Assembly (NCBI GenBank): GCA_964514305.1
Contig: CAZEQD010000015.1
Span: forward strand, 1 to 41,244
Length of the DNA stretch: 41,244 nt
Origin: CAZEQD01 sp964514305
GTDB lineage: Bacteria; Acidobacteriota; Aminicenantia; Aminicenantales; Aminicenantaceae
Direction of reading: 5' to 3'
Shown here piece after piece: positions 30,180 through 38,863 of the stretch (positions are counted from its first letter, which is position 1; every line of letters starts with the position of its first letter). The notes under the pieces are model-generated. The model ran no database searches. It worked only from the letters and a program-made list of their open reading frames with translations, and was not told the origin of the DNA. A program made the translations under genes and the position numbers.

Positions 30180-32309
30180 CTATTTCCCCTTTTTAAGTTT
30201 TTTAAGTATTTCTTTTACTTCCTTATAATTAGGATTAAGTCTTAAAGCTTCTTTATAATGTTCGATAGCTTTTTCTTTAAGACCAGCTTCAAGATATAGA
30301 TCACCTATATCTTTTTGGAGTCGGGCATTTTTAGGATAGAGCTCAGTTATTATTTGGAAGAGAGAAAATATTTGCTTCATTTTTTGAGCCTGTTCTAATT
30401 CTCTTTTAAGATTGTAGAATGAATTCAGGCTGAGGCTGGGATGATTGGGGTTTAGGGCGAAGGCTTTTCGGAAGAGAACACGAGCAGATTGGATATTTCC
30501 AGCCCACAGATAAGCGGTTGCCAGAGAAGTTAAGGCAACAGGTGAGGTGGGGTAAAGGTCAAGATTTAGATTAAGAACCTGAAAAGACTTGGTCAGCTCA
30601 TTTTTCTTTAGATAATAATGTCCTACTTGAGCTATTTGAGAACTAAAGTCTGGATAGATAGAAGCACCTAAAAAAGCCCTTTTTAATTGAGGCCCTAATT
30701 GGACCAAATCAGTATTAGTATCTATAAACAGATGCCTTATGTTATCTGTGTAAAGCGATGACCAATCTTTTTGCCAGTCAGCTAACAAGCTACTCACACT
30801 GGGATTGATCGATGGCCTTTTTAGGCTAAATGAACCTTGATTAGCGAGATGAATATAGTCGTTAAAAAAAGCAAGAGGGCCAGATTTATAGTATTTCTCC
30901 AGCGCCTGAGCTCCTTGGCTTTGGGCCAGGGTCGAAGCCATATAAGTGCCCATTTTGATAAAGGCTTCATGAGCCAGGGGATGGATACCAGCCTCAATTT
31001 TTACTTTAGTTTGTTTGTAATTATTGTTTAAAGCTTTGACATTAACGTATTTATTAAAATAAGAAAAAGCTTGATCTAAATCATGGCTGTCCTTGGCTGT
31101 TTCTTTTCCCAGCCAGCGAAATTGACTTAGGCCGTAGGAGAAGACCTGAGAGCAAGCATTATAAATAGCTTGTCCGGCTCTGTCTGGCACATAGGCTGAG
31201 ATGTCAAGGTCTTCGTCCAAAACAAGCTCAGCCAGCCTAGTGATATAAGGCATTAAATTTATTCTTTCCAGGTTGGAGGCAATGGCTATAGCCATTTTTT
31301 CCAAAGGGAGAATAAGAATATAGGTTCTTGTTTCAGGTTGAGACCCCCCATGGCTAACTTTAAAATGTCCATGCCAGGGTAGAACACCCCAACCCATGCC
31401 GTAACCAGTCCGCAGCTCCCCTTTGGTGACCATCGAAGAGAACATTTTTCTCCAGGTTTCCTGCTTGAGCAATTTACCTTCCATAATGCCTTCAGCATAT
31501 TTTAAGAGATCAACTACCGTCGAGCGAGTGCCACCAGCAGCAAAACGGCTGGAAACATCAACGTATTCTGAATTCTTAATCTCGCCTTTAAGGAGACGAT
31601 AGCCTCTGACTCGATTTGGAATGAGGTCTGTAGGATTATCCATCCGGGAATTGGTCATGCCTAAGGGTTCAAAAATGTGTTCTTTAATATACTGACCATA
31701 GCTCTGGCCAGAGGCGGCCTCGACGATGGCCCCCAGCAGGTTAAAACCATAGCTTGAGTAATAATACTGAGTTCCAGGTTGGGACACTAGGTCAAAATTC
31801 TGGAAAATAGCCAGAGCTTCCCTGGTGTTTTTGTGGACTTTGATGTGACCTTCAAGGTCGTAATTTTTATAGTGGCTTATTCCTGCTAAATGCCCTAATA
31901 AAAGGCGAACAGTCACCGGCCATCGCTTCCGAGGAAAATAGGGAACATATTTTTGCACTTCAGCCTCCAGATCGATTTTGCCGGCTTCAACTAACTGCAG
32001 AACTGCGATAGCAGTCATGGTTTTGGTAATAGAGGCCAAGCGGTAAGAGCTTTCTGGCTTAGCCGGAACCATGTTTTCCAAATCGGCATAGCCAAAACCT
32101 TTTGTCCAGATGTAATCATCCTTCATAAAGCCTACTGACAAGCCAGGAGCCCGGTCGATTGCCATTTGGGTTTTAACAAATTTTTCAAATTGGGCAATAG
32201 CTTCAGCATAAGAGCTTTTTAGGGGCTGAGGAATAATGTAAGAGAGGGCGTAAGCAGAAATCCAAAAAATAATGAAAGCTGAAATAAATAATTTCGTTTT
32301 TTTGCTCAT
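30180..32309 (-). CDS. Serine hydrolase with beta-lactamase fold and C-terminal TPR repeats
   Basis: A 709-residue protein with a signal or N-terminal membrane anchor (about 5-24), a class C beta-lactamase-type domain (about 35-370) and a long helical C-terminal part ending in TPR units (about 560-705; for example ALTSLATAYLWAGNIQSARVLFRKAFALNPN and AIEHYKEALRLNPN). Motifs: SxxK as ASITKTMTA, the Tyr motif as YYSSYGFNLLG (YSS in place of YSN), and HGGSQPETR. The Asn-to-Ser change at the Tyr motif occurs in esterase-like members. It probably acts outside the inner membrane on peptides, esters or cell-wall fragments. It is paralogous in its N-terminal half to the enzyme at 27195-28886. Confidence 0.88.
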   Translation of the reverse strand: MSKKTKLFISAFIIFWISAYALSYIIPQPLKSSYAEAIAQFEKFVKTQMAIDRAPGLSVGFMKDDYIWTKGFGYADLENMVPAKPESSYRLASITKTMTAIAVLQLVEAGKIDLEAEVQKYVPYFPRKRWPVTVRLLLGHLAGISHYKNYDLEGHIKVHKNTREALAIFQNFDLVSQPGTQYYYSSYGFNLLGAIVEAASGQSYGQYIKEHIFEPLGMTNSRMDNPTDLIPNRVRGYRLLKGEIKNSEYVDVSSRFAAGGTRSTVVDLLKYAEGIMEGKLLKQETWRKMFSSMVTKGELRTGYGMGWGVLPWHGHFKVSHGGSQPETRTYILILPLEKMAIAIASNLERINLMPYITRLAELVLDEDLDISAYVPDRAGQAIYNACSQVFSYGLSQFRWLGKETAKDSHDLDQAFSYFNKYVNVKALNNNYKQTKVKIEAGIHPLAHEAFIKMGTYMASTLAQSQGAQALEKYYKSGPLAFFNDYIHLANQGSFSLKRPSINPSVSSLLADWQKDWSSLYTDNIRHLFIDTNTDLVQLGPQLKRAFLGASIYPDFSSQIAQVGHYYLKKNELTKSFQVLNLNLDLYPTSPVALTSLATAYLWAGNIQSARVLFRKAFALNPNHPSLSLNSFYNLKRELEQAQKMKQIFSLFQIITELYPKNARLQKDIGDLYLEAGLKEKAIEHYKEALRLNPNYKEVKEILKKLKKGK

Positions 32310-32404
32310 GAATCTTCCCCTCCCTAATTTGCTTAATTTAAAGATTTCAATCTTAATAGCCGTTTATTGGCGATGTTTCTTCATTATAGTTAAAAAGATA
32401 TCAT

Positions 32405-33820
32405 TTATAAAATAAAGCCAAAAATAAGGAAAAACAAAATAGCCACTCCAGCTGCTGTCAGGGCATAAGGCAATTGTGTTCGGACATGATCGATATGATC
32501 AGTGGCTGAAGCCATGGAAGCAATGATGGTTGTGTCTGATATAGGCGAGCAGTGATCTCCAAAAACACCTCCTCCCAAGACTGCTCCCAGCAGGAGGCCA
32601 GGGTGAAGACCGATAAGGTTAATCATAGGTACGGCAATAGGAATCATAATGGCAAATGTTCCCCAGGAAGTGCCAGTCGAGAAGGCAATGAAACAGGAAA
32701 GGATGAAAATAAGAGCAGGAATAATAGGCTGGGGGAGAGTTGATTTAGCGGCCTGAGCGACAAAAGGTCCTGTGCCCAGAGCTTCACAGGTATCACCAAT
32801 AGCAAAAGCCAGAATCATTAAACTGGCAAGGGGGATAAGGCCGCCCACTCCTTTCATAAAGATGTCTGTTATTTCTTTGGTTGACATAAGATGCTGGACT
32901 CGGTAAGCAGCGGCTGCAATGAAGAGGCTGGCGATTACTGACCAGAGAACAGAGGTTGAACCAGAACCTTCCATAAGATTTCCGTGGCCGCTGATGAGTA
33001 AGACAAAGGGCATCATAATGACCATAATGGCTACAGGAAGAACCATGTTCAAAGCACGGGGCTTAATTCCCGGCTTGGCTTCCATCATGACCACCTCATC
33101 AGAGATGAGAGGTTCGGCCCCGTCCCGAAGCAGCTTATTCTCTAAGCGAACTCTTTTTTCAGCTTCTTTCATGGGACCGAAGTCTTTTTCAGTGATAACG
33201 ATATAGAGGACCATCAGCAGGGCCAGGATAGCATAAAAATTTAAAGGCATAGAGGCCACCAACCATTTGATCGGCTGGGGAACACCTTGAGTAGCCAAGA
33301 GGCCGATGACAAAAGCCCCCCAAGCATTTAAAGGGATAAGGATGCATTTAGGGGCTGAGGTTGAGTCTAGAATATAACTTAATTTTTCCCTGGATATCTT
33401 GAGTTTGTCAAAAATTGGTCGAGCAACAGCTCCAGAAACAAGGACACAAATGCTGGATTCGATAAAGATTATGAAGCCTAAAAACAAAGCCAGAAGGCCA
33501 GCTGACCTTCTGCTGCGAACCAAGCCCTTGCCTACTATCCAGTTGACAAATCCCTTCATCCCGCCTGAATATTGAGTAAAGGTAATGACTGCTCCGATTA
33601 AGGCACTGAAGAGTACTACTCGAGTATTATCTTCATCCTTAAAAACTGCTACCAAAGAATTTACCGTTTGCAAGCCCCCTGTTAATGGGTTCCAATGGTG
33701 GATGATCGTCCAGCCCAGCCAAATGCCGACGATCAAGGAGATGTAAACATGCTTGGTTTTGATGGCCAGAAAAATGGCTAAAAGAGGAGGTAAGACTGAA
33801 AGCCAGCCGAAAGAATCCAT
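32405..33820 (-). CDS. NhaC-family Na+/H+ antiporter-like transporter
   Basis: A 471-residue inner-membrane protein with about 11-12 helices. Typical features are FLAIKTKHVYISLIVGIWLG near the start, FIESSICVLVSGAVARPI, STSAPKCILIPLNAWGAFV, and FSTGTSWGTFAIMIPIAVPM and GDHCSPISDTTIIASMAS near the C-terminus; the last two are hallmarks of the NhaC/COG1757 group. Such proteins exchange Na+ or organic substrates for protons. The start at 33820 (MDSFGW) is preferred; a TTG start 17 residues upstream is possible. It is divergent from the COG3044-type ATPase gene across a 330-base region. Confidence 0.88.
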   Translation of the reverse strand: MDSFGWLSVLPPLLAIFLAIKTKHVYISLIVGIWLGWTIIHHWNPLTGGLQTVNSLVAVFKDEDNTRVVLFSALIGAVITFTQYSGGMKGFVNWIVGKGLVRSRRSAGLLALFLGFIIFIESSICVLVSGAVARPIFDKLKISREKLSYILDSTSAPKCILIPLNAWGAFVIGLLATQGVPQPIKWLVASMPLNFYAILALLMVLYIVITEKDFGPMKEAEKRVRLENKLLRDGAEPLISDEVVMMEAKPGIKPRALNMVLPVAIMVIMMPFVLLISGHGNLMEGSGSTSVLWSVIASLFIAAAAYRVQHLMSTKEITDIFMKGVGGLIPLASLMILAFAIGDTCEALGTGPFVAQAAKSTLPQPIIPALIFILSCFIAFSTGTSWGTFAIMIPIAVPMINLIGLHPGLLLGAVLGGGVFGDHCSPISDTTIIASMASATDHIDHVRTQLPYALTAAGVAILFFLIFGFIL

Positions 33821-33968
33821 CCTGAAATAATCCTGAGAAAGACATATAACATTGAGCCAGGCAGTTGTCAAATAAGGGGCACCATATTAAAGCACAAAAG
33901 CAAAATGTAAAATGACCTTTAAGGCCTGCGGTCCACAGTAGATATTGAATCTGAATATTAACCTGTAG

Positions 33969-33990
33969 GGCCCGCTGTTATCAGCGGTCC
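33969..33990. promoter_or_regulatory. GC-rich hairpin in the divergent intergenic region
   Basis: CCGCTG (33972-33977) and CAGCGG (33982-33987) pair around a TTAT loop, extended by GG/CC pairs at 33969-33970 and 33989-33990. No T-run follows on either strand, so it is unlikely to be an intrinsic terminator. It may be an operator or a leader structure. The rest of 33821-34151 is AT-rich with nothing else recognised. Confidence 0.4.
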
Positions 33991-34151
33991 GTTAATTAAA
34001 GGAAAGAGATAAAGCGTAAGTGTAGGTAAAATTTAAATCAACATAAAGATTAATTTTACACGGGGAGAAAAAATTGAGAAAATAATACATCAAAAAACAA
34101 TCCATTTTTTTGTCCTTCTTGGACCAATAGAAAGGCAAAAAATATAAAAAA

Positions 34152-35867
34152 ATGAGACAGGCAACAGATTTAAAAAAAATACTCCAGAGAATAGATGGTA
34201 GAGGGTATAAGGCTTACCAGGATATCAGAGGCAGCTATCAATTTAATGACTATCAGCTTTTTATAGATCATGTACAGGCAGATCCTTTTGCCCCTCCTAG
34301 CCGTATAAGGGTACGTCTTGATCAGAAAAAAGCTGGTTTTCCTGAGGAAACTTTTACACCTCGCATCCGAGAAATAGCTTTAAGAGATTTTCTTGCCCGC
34401 TGCTTTCATCAGGCCATTAACAGGTTTTCTCAAGGCAAAAGAGGAACTGGAAAAAGCGGGCAGATCTTTATATCTAAACCTGGTCAGGAAATACTGGAAA
34501 GATCATCATGCTTAGTCAATTCTTTCTATGTGGAAGTTCGTTTGGCCATGGGGCTTCCTGCTTGGGGACGGAGAATAGCTGCCCGGGTGGCAGAAAGCAT
34601 GTTTTTTGAGGAACTCCCTCAGATTGTTGCTCATTCCATTTATTACAAAAACCTTGATCCTCAGAAAGTGAAAAGACATATTGAAACAGCCGAAGATGCA
34701 GATTTCCTGCGGAATAAACTAGATGAATTGGGTTTAGTAGCCTTTGTGGCTGATGGAGCTGTTCTACCAAGGGCCAGTGGCGTTGACCCCCGTCCTCTCC
34801 GTCATAGTCAGGTTGTGCCCTTTCAGTCACCAGAGACATTAAGGATAACGATTAGTTTGCCTAATCAGGGCCAGGTTTCGGGCTTGGGTATAAAAAAAGG
34901 AGTAACTTTAATTGTAGGGGGAGGCTATCAGGGCAAGAGCACTCTGCTCCAGGCGTTGGAGATGGGAGTCTATAATCATATTCCAGGCGATGGTCGGGAA
35001 CTGGTGGTTACCGCCCCCAGTGCGCTCAAAATCAGAGCTGAAGACGGCCGTCGCATCGAAAAGGTTGATATTTCGCCTTTTATTTCTAATCTCCCCTTTG
35101 GGAGAGATACCAAGGCCTTTTCCACTGAGGATGCCAGCGGCAGCACTTCTCAGGCTGCTAACACTGTCGAGGCTCTGGAATTAGGGGCAGAACTGCTCCT
35201 TATTGATGAAGACACTTCAGCTACAAATTTTATGATAAGAGACCACCGCATGCAGGAATTGGTATCCAAAGAAAAAGAGCCCATCACCCCCTTCATAGAC
35301 AAGATTCGTCTTCTCTATCACGAACATAGAGTTTCGACTGTTCTTGTCATCGGTGGCTCTGGGGATTATTTTGATGTAGCTGATTGGGTAATCTGTATGG
35401 TTGAATATAAACCTTACGATTTGACGGAGAAGGCAAAGGCTATTGCTGAAAAATATAAGGCTGAGCGAAGGCCAGAAGGCGGTGATTCTTTTGGCCATAT
35501 TAGGGAGCGTGTTCCTTTGGCTTCCAGCTTTGATCCAAGAAGAGGCAAGAAAGAAGTGAAAATAAAGGCTACCGGCCTGAAATCTATCTTGTTTGGGCGT
35601 TTCCTGATTGACCTGAGTTCGATTGAGCAGCTTGTTGATGAAGCTCAGACGAAAGCTATAGCCGAGGCTATCTATTACGCCTGCCGCTTTATGGATGGAC
35701 AGAGGACATTGAAAGAAGTTATAGACTTAGTCATTGAATATATCGAAAAAAAAGGGCTCGATCTTCTCAGCGGTTGGCCTCAGGGAGAACATGCTTCCTT
35801 TAGAGGTTTGGAGCTTGGGGCAGCTATAAATAGAATCAGAAGCTTAAGGGTTCGCCAGAAACAGTAA
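34152..35867 (+). CDS. Predicted ABC-class ATPase (COG3044 type)
   Basis: A 571-residue protein of the poorly characterised family of ABC-class ATPases. The N-terminal region (about 1-240) starts with LQRIDGRGYKAYQDIRGSYQF and FIDHVQADPFAPPSRIRVRL, the conserved family opening. The P-loop is GGGYQGKSTLLQALEMG (about 255-271); further on come EDASGSTSQAANTVEALELGAELLLIDEDTSATNFM, with the Walker B region and glutamate, and VLVIGGSGDYFDVAD. It has no membrane segments. The biological role is unknown; it is not a transporter subunit by architecture. The start ATG has weak AAGGCA spacing and no close operon partner. Confidence 0.9.
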   Translation: MRQATDLKKILQRIDGRGYKAYQDIRGSYQFNDYQLFIDHVQADPFAPPSRIRVRLDQKKAGFPEETFTPRIREIALRDFLARCFHQAINRFSQGKRGTGKSGQIFISKPGQEILERSSCLVNSFYVEVRLAMGLPAWGRRIAARVAESMFFEELPQIVAHSIYYKNLDPQKVKRHIETAEDADFLRNKLDELGLVAFVADGAVLPRASGVDPRPLRHSQVVPFQSPETLRITISLPNQGQVSGLGIKKGVTLIVGGGYQGKSTLLQALEMGVYNHIPGDGRELVVTAPSALKIRAEDGRRIEKVDISPFISNLPFGRDTKAFSTEDASGSTSQAANTVEALELGAELLLIDEDTSATNFMIRDHRMQELVSKEKEPITPFIDKIRLLYHEHRVSTVLVIGGSGDYFDVADWVICMVEYKPYDLTEKAKAIAEKYKAERRPEGGDSFGHIRERVPLASSFDPRRGKKEVKIKATGLKSILFGRFLIDLSSIEQLVDEAQTKAIAEAIYYACRFMDGQRTLKEVIDLVIEYIEKKGLDLLSGWPQGEHASFRGLELGAAINRIRSLRVRQKQ

Positions 35868-36263
35868 AAAGATCATTTTCATCTCTTTTACCAGCGCATA
35901 ACAATCATTGCTCAGAAACCAACCGGCTGGAGAATGGCGGGTTAAGATTAACCATCTGCATACTTTTTTAGTCTGGTTTGATAAGAATTTGAACGGCTAT
36001 TGTTCATTTTATTCCTCAAATTAATAGAGTTATTTCCAAGGTTATCTTATCCCTCCTTATATTTAGTTTAAATAGAGGTAAATTCTTCTGAAAAAACAGT
36101 TCTATGAAAGGAAAAAAGAATCTTGCAATCTGGAATCAATCTTATTAGGATAAAAAGAAGTCTAAGTTTGAGTCTAAAAATTTGAAAAGTAAGATAGGAT
36201 TAAAAACGAAAAAGGGGCCGGACGATATTTTTTTCGATGTCCCTCCTGCCAAGGAGAGAATAA
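35868..36263. other. Intergenic region, no gene recognised
   Basis: Nearly 400 bases between the ATPase gene and folD. It is AT-rich with stop codons in all frames read. It holds the folD ribosome-binding site (AAGGAGAG) close to 36254-36261 and a short GC-rich stretch (about 36216-36245). I saw no riboswitch consensus, repeat or small gene. Confidence 0.5.
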
Positions 36264-37118
36264 ATGCCAGCTTTAGTTTTAGATGGTAAGGCGTTAGCCC
36301 GCCAGATTGAGGCCGAACTGACCCAGCGCGTTCAACAAATAAAAGAAAAGACTAAGGGCAGAATGCCTCTTCTGGCCACTATTTTGGTCGGAGATGATCA
36401 AGCCTCAGCCACTTATGTACGAATGAAAAGCAATGCCTGTCAGCGGATAGGGATGAAGACAAAAAATGTGCTTTTACCTGAAAAGACTACAACTGAAAAG
36501 CTGCTGACTGTCATAGATGAGCTTAATAATAACCATGATGTCCACGGCATCTTGCTCCAGCATCCTGTGCCTTCTCATATTAATGAGAGGGCCTGTTTTG
36601 ATAGGATCAGCCTGGCTAAAGATGTTGATGGAGTAACCTCTCATGGATTTGGGCGGATGGCCATGAAAGAACCAGCCTATAGTTCAGCCACGCCTACAGG
36701 AATTATGCGCTTATTGCACCATTATAAAATTTCAATCGAAGGAAAACATGCCGTCGTCGTAGGCCGCAGTCCAATTTTGGGCAAACCCATGGCTATGATG
36801 CTTCTTAATGAAAACGCCACCGTCACTATTTGCCATTCTAAGACTAAAAATTTAGCCCATCTTGTTGGTGAAGCTGATGTTGTCGTGGGAGCGGTGGGGA
36901 GACCAGAATTTATCAAAGGAGCTTGGATTAAAGAGGGAGCAGTGGTTATTGATGCTGGCTACCATCCTGGCCGGAGAGGCGATGTGGAGCTTTCGGCTGT
37001 GATTGGTAAGTGCTCGGCCTACACACCTGTTCCTGGAGGAGTGGGACCAATGACTATTGTCAGTTTAATAGCCCAAACGATAGATGCGGCTGCCAAAGCT
37101 ATGGGTCTTTCACTATAA
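36264..37118 (+). CDS. folD: Bifunctional methylene-THF dehydrogenase/cyclohydrolase FolD
   Basis: FolD interconverts 5,10-methylene-THF, 5,10-methenyl-THF and 10-formyl-THF using NAD(P). The 284-residue protein shows ATYVRMKSNACQRIGM with the catalytic Lys and Tyr, HGILLQHPVP, DVDGVTSHGFGRM, VVGRSPILGKPMAMMLL, and TPVPGGVGPMTI. The usual PCTP motif before the cofactor domain reads SATPTGIMRLL here, with Ala at the Cys position. It completes the C1-THF path with fhs at 21999-23672. A good AAGGAGAG site precedes the ATG. Confidence 0.96.
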   Translation: MPALVLDGKALARQIEAELTQRVQQIKEKTKGRMPLLATILVGDDQASATYVRMKSNACQRIGMKTKNVLLPEKTTTEKLLTVIDELNNNHDVHGILLQHPVPSHINERACFDRISLAKDVDGVTSHGFGRMAMKEPAYSSATPTGIMRLLHHYKISIEGKHAVVVGRSPILGKPMAMMLLNENATVTICHSKTKNLAHLVGEADVVVGAVGRPEFIKGAWIKEGAVVIDAGYHPGRRGDVELSAVIGKCSAYTPVPGGVGPMTIVSLIAQTIDAAAKAMGLSL

Positions 37119-37285
37119 TAGAAATCAAATTAAAGAAATGTTAAAAATGGAACAGATATTTCTTCTTATAAGGTTTGTTAAGGATATTCAAAGAAATTGA
37201 TGGCTATATATGTAATTAAGCTTAATATTGTATTATAAAGTAAAATAAAGTATAATAGAATCAGCTATTAAAGAATTCATTGATA

Positions 37286-37477
37286 ATGAGAACCATATGG
37301 TTGGGAAGCAAGGTAATTCAGCAGTATTCTCTCAAGGATATTCAATCTAAACTTCAAATAAGCCGAGTAACAGCTCTCAAACTGCTTAGTTCGGGAAGAC
37401 TAAAGGGGCAGAAAATAGGACGCCGCTGGTGGGTGAATGAAGAAGATTTTATTGCTTTCCTGGAGGGAAAGAAATAA
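37286..37477 (+). CDS. Small excisionase/MerR-like helix-turn-helix protein
   Basis: A 63-residue protein of the HTH_17 (excisionase-like) type: YSLKDIQSKLQISRVTALKLLSSGRLKGQKIGRRWWVNEEDFIAFLEG. The pattern of a short N-terminal segment, helix-turn-helix, GRRWWV wing and closing helix is standard. Such proteins occur both as phage excisionases and as small chromosomal regulators. No integrase or att-like repeat is nearby. It sits alone upstream of the aminotransferase, 161 bases away, and might regulate it. The region before it (37119-37285) is AT-rich. Confidence 0.78.
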   Translation: MRTIWLGSKVIQQYSLKDIQSKLQISRVTALKLLSSGRLKGQKIGRRWWVNEEDFIAFLEGKK

Positions 37478-37638
37478 AAAGGTAATTTTGATGAAAATAA
37501 TTAATAAAAAAGTCGACATAGAGGTTAAAAATAGATAAAATTTTATAATCAAAAATAGAAATCAAAGCTTAAATCCAGAGTTAATTAATTTTATGTTTAT
37601 TTTTACCAATTATTTTCTTTAAAAAGGAGAGCTATTAT

Positions 37639-38859
37639 ATGAATGTGAAAGATATCCTGCCTGATTTATTATCAACTTCATCCATGGGGCTTAGGAGGTC
37701 TGAAATTCGCGAGCTTTTGAAATTGACCAGAGAACCAGGGATGATTTCTTTTGCCGGTGGGCTTCCCTCACCTGCGCTTTTTCCGGCCGAGGAAGTGAAA
37801 GAGGTAGTTAAGGATATTTTAGACAAGGAACCACAAATAGCCCTGCAGTATGGCCCAACTGAAGGAGATAAGAGGCTAATTCGCTTCTTAGCCGAGTGGA
37901 TGAAAAGAAAAGAAGGGGCAGACATTGATGAGAAAAATATTTTGATTGTGTCTGGTTCGCAGCAGGCATTGGATTTAATTGGGAAAATCTTTATTGATCC
38001 CGGAGATCCAGTAATAGTTGGACTACCTTCTTATTTGGGAGCTATTCAAGCCTTCATTGCAAACAGGGCCAAATTGCTGGGAGTGCCTGTTGATAACCAA
38101 GGTATGGATGTAGATAGGGTGGAACAAATCTTGAAGGATTATGCGGCTAAAGGTAAAAAGATTAAGTTTGTCTACATAGTGCCTGATTTCCAGAATCCTT
38201 CAGGTGTAACCATGAGTCTGGAGCGCAGGCAAAATCTTTTAAATCTCTGCTATCAATATGAGACGATAGTTTTTGAAGATACTCCATATCGAGAACTCCG
38301 TTTTGAGGGTGAATCTCTGCCAATGGTAGCTGTTATAGATAAAAAGGGTTATGGTTTTTCTCTCCATACTTTCTCCAAAATACTCTTTCCTGGAATGCGC
38401 CTAGGATGGCTAGTAGCCAACAAAGCTATTATGGATAAATTGGTTCTGGCTAAGCAATCTACAGATCTCTGTACCTCTCCTTTTGCCCAATCTATTGTTT
38501 ATGAATACTGTCGCCGTGGCTTGTTGGAACCTCATATAAAAAGGATAGTAGAAGTTTATAGAAAAAAGCGGAATATGATGATCCAGGCTCTAAAGAGTTA
38601 TATGCCTCATGAGAAAGGACTCTATTGGACAGAGCCTCAAGGTGGTCTTTTCCTCTGGCTAAGTTTGCCAGAAAGAGTGGATACTGAAGAGTTATTTCCT
38701 AAGGCAGTGGCCAAAAAAGTAGCTTATATTATTGGTGCTGCTTTTCATTGTGATCGAAGTGGTAAAAATACCATGAGGCTTAATTTTTCTTTTCCTAGTG
38801 AAGATCAAATTGATGAAGGTATAAAGAGATTAGCCGAAGTAGTCAAAGAAGCTCTTTAA
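37639..38859 (+). CDS. PLP-dependent aminotransferase (fold type I, 2-aminoadipate type)
   Basis: A 406-residue class I/II aminotransferase. The opening RRSEIRELLKLTREPGMISFAGGLPSPALFP, QYGPTEGD and the PLP-lysine segment TFSKILFPGMRLGW (about residue 245) match the LysN/2-aminoadipate and MocR-related group. YIVPDFQNPSGVTMS carries the Asn/Asp that contact the cofactor. Its true amino donor cannot be read from the sequence; lysine, aromatic and branched-chain substrates are all known in the group. An AAAAGGAGAG site precedes the ATG. The next gene, an alcohol dehydrogenase, follows by four bases. Confidence 0.92.
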   Translation: MNVKDILPDLLSTSSMGLRRSEIRELLKLTREPGMISFAGGLPSPALFPAEEVKEVVKDILDKEPQIALQYGPTEGDKRLIRFLAEWMKRKEGADIDEKNILIVSGSQQALDLIGKIFIDPGDPVIVGLPSYLGAIQAFIANRAKLLGVPVDNQGMDVDRVEQILKDYAAKGKKIKFVYIVPDFQNPSGVTMSLERRQNLLNLCYQYETIVFEDTPYRELRFEGESLPMVAVIDKKGYGFSLHTFSKILFPGMRLGWLVANKAIMDKLVLAKQSTDLCTSPFAQSIVYEYCRRGLLEPHIKRIVEVYRKKRNMMIQALKSYMPHEKGLYWTEPQGGLFLWLSLPERVDTEELFPKAVAKKVAYIIGAAFHCDRSGKNTMRLNFSFPSEDQIDEGIKRLAEVVKEAL

Positions 38860-38863
38860 CCCT

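Noticed and set aside
33969..33990. Intrinsic terminator
   Set aside because: The stem is strong but no T-run follows on either strand, and both flanking genes point away from it.
36216..36263. Tetrahydrofolate riboswitch before folD
   Set aside because: The conserved THF-riboswitch core was not recognised; only a short imperfect GC stretch is present.
37286..37477. Prophage or integrative element excisionase
   Set aside because: No integrase, phage gene or att-like direct repeats were found nearby, so a stand-alone regulator is at least as likely.
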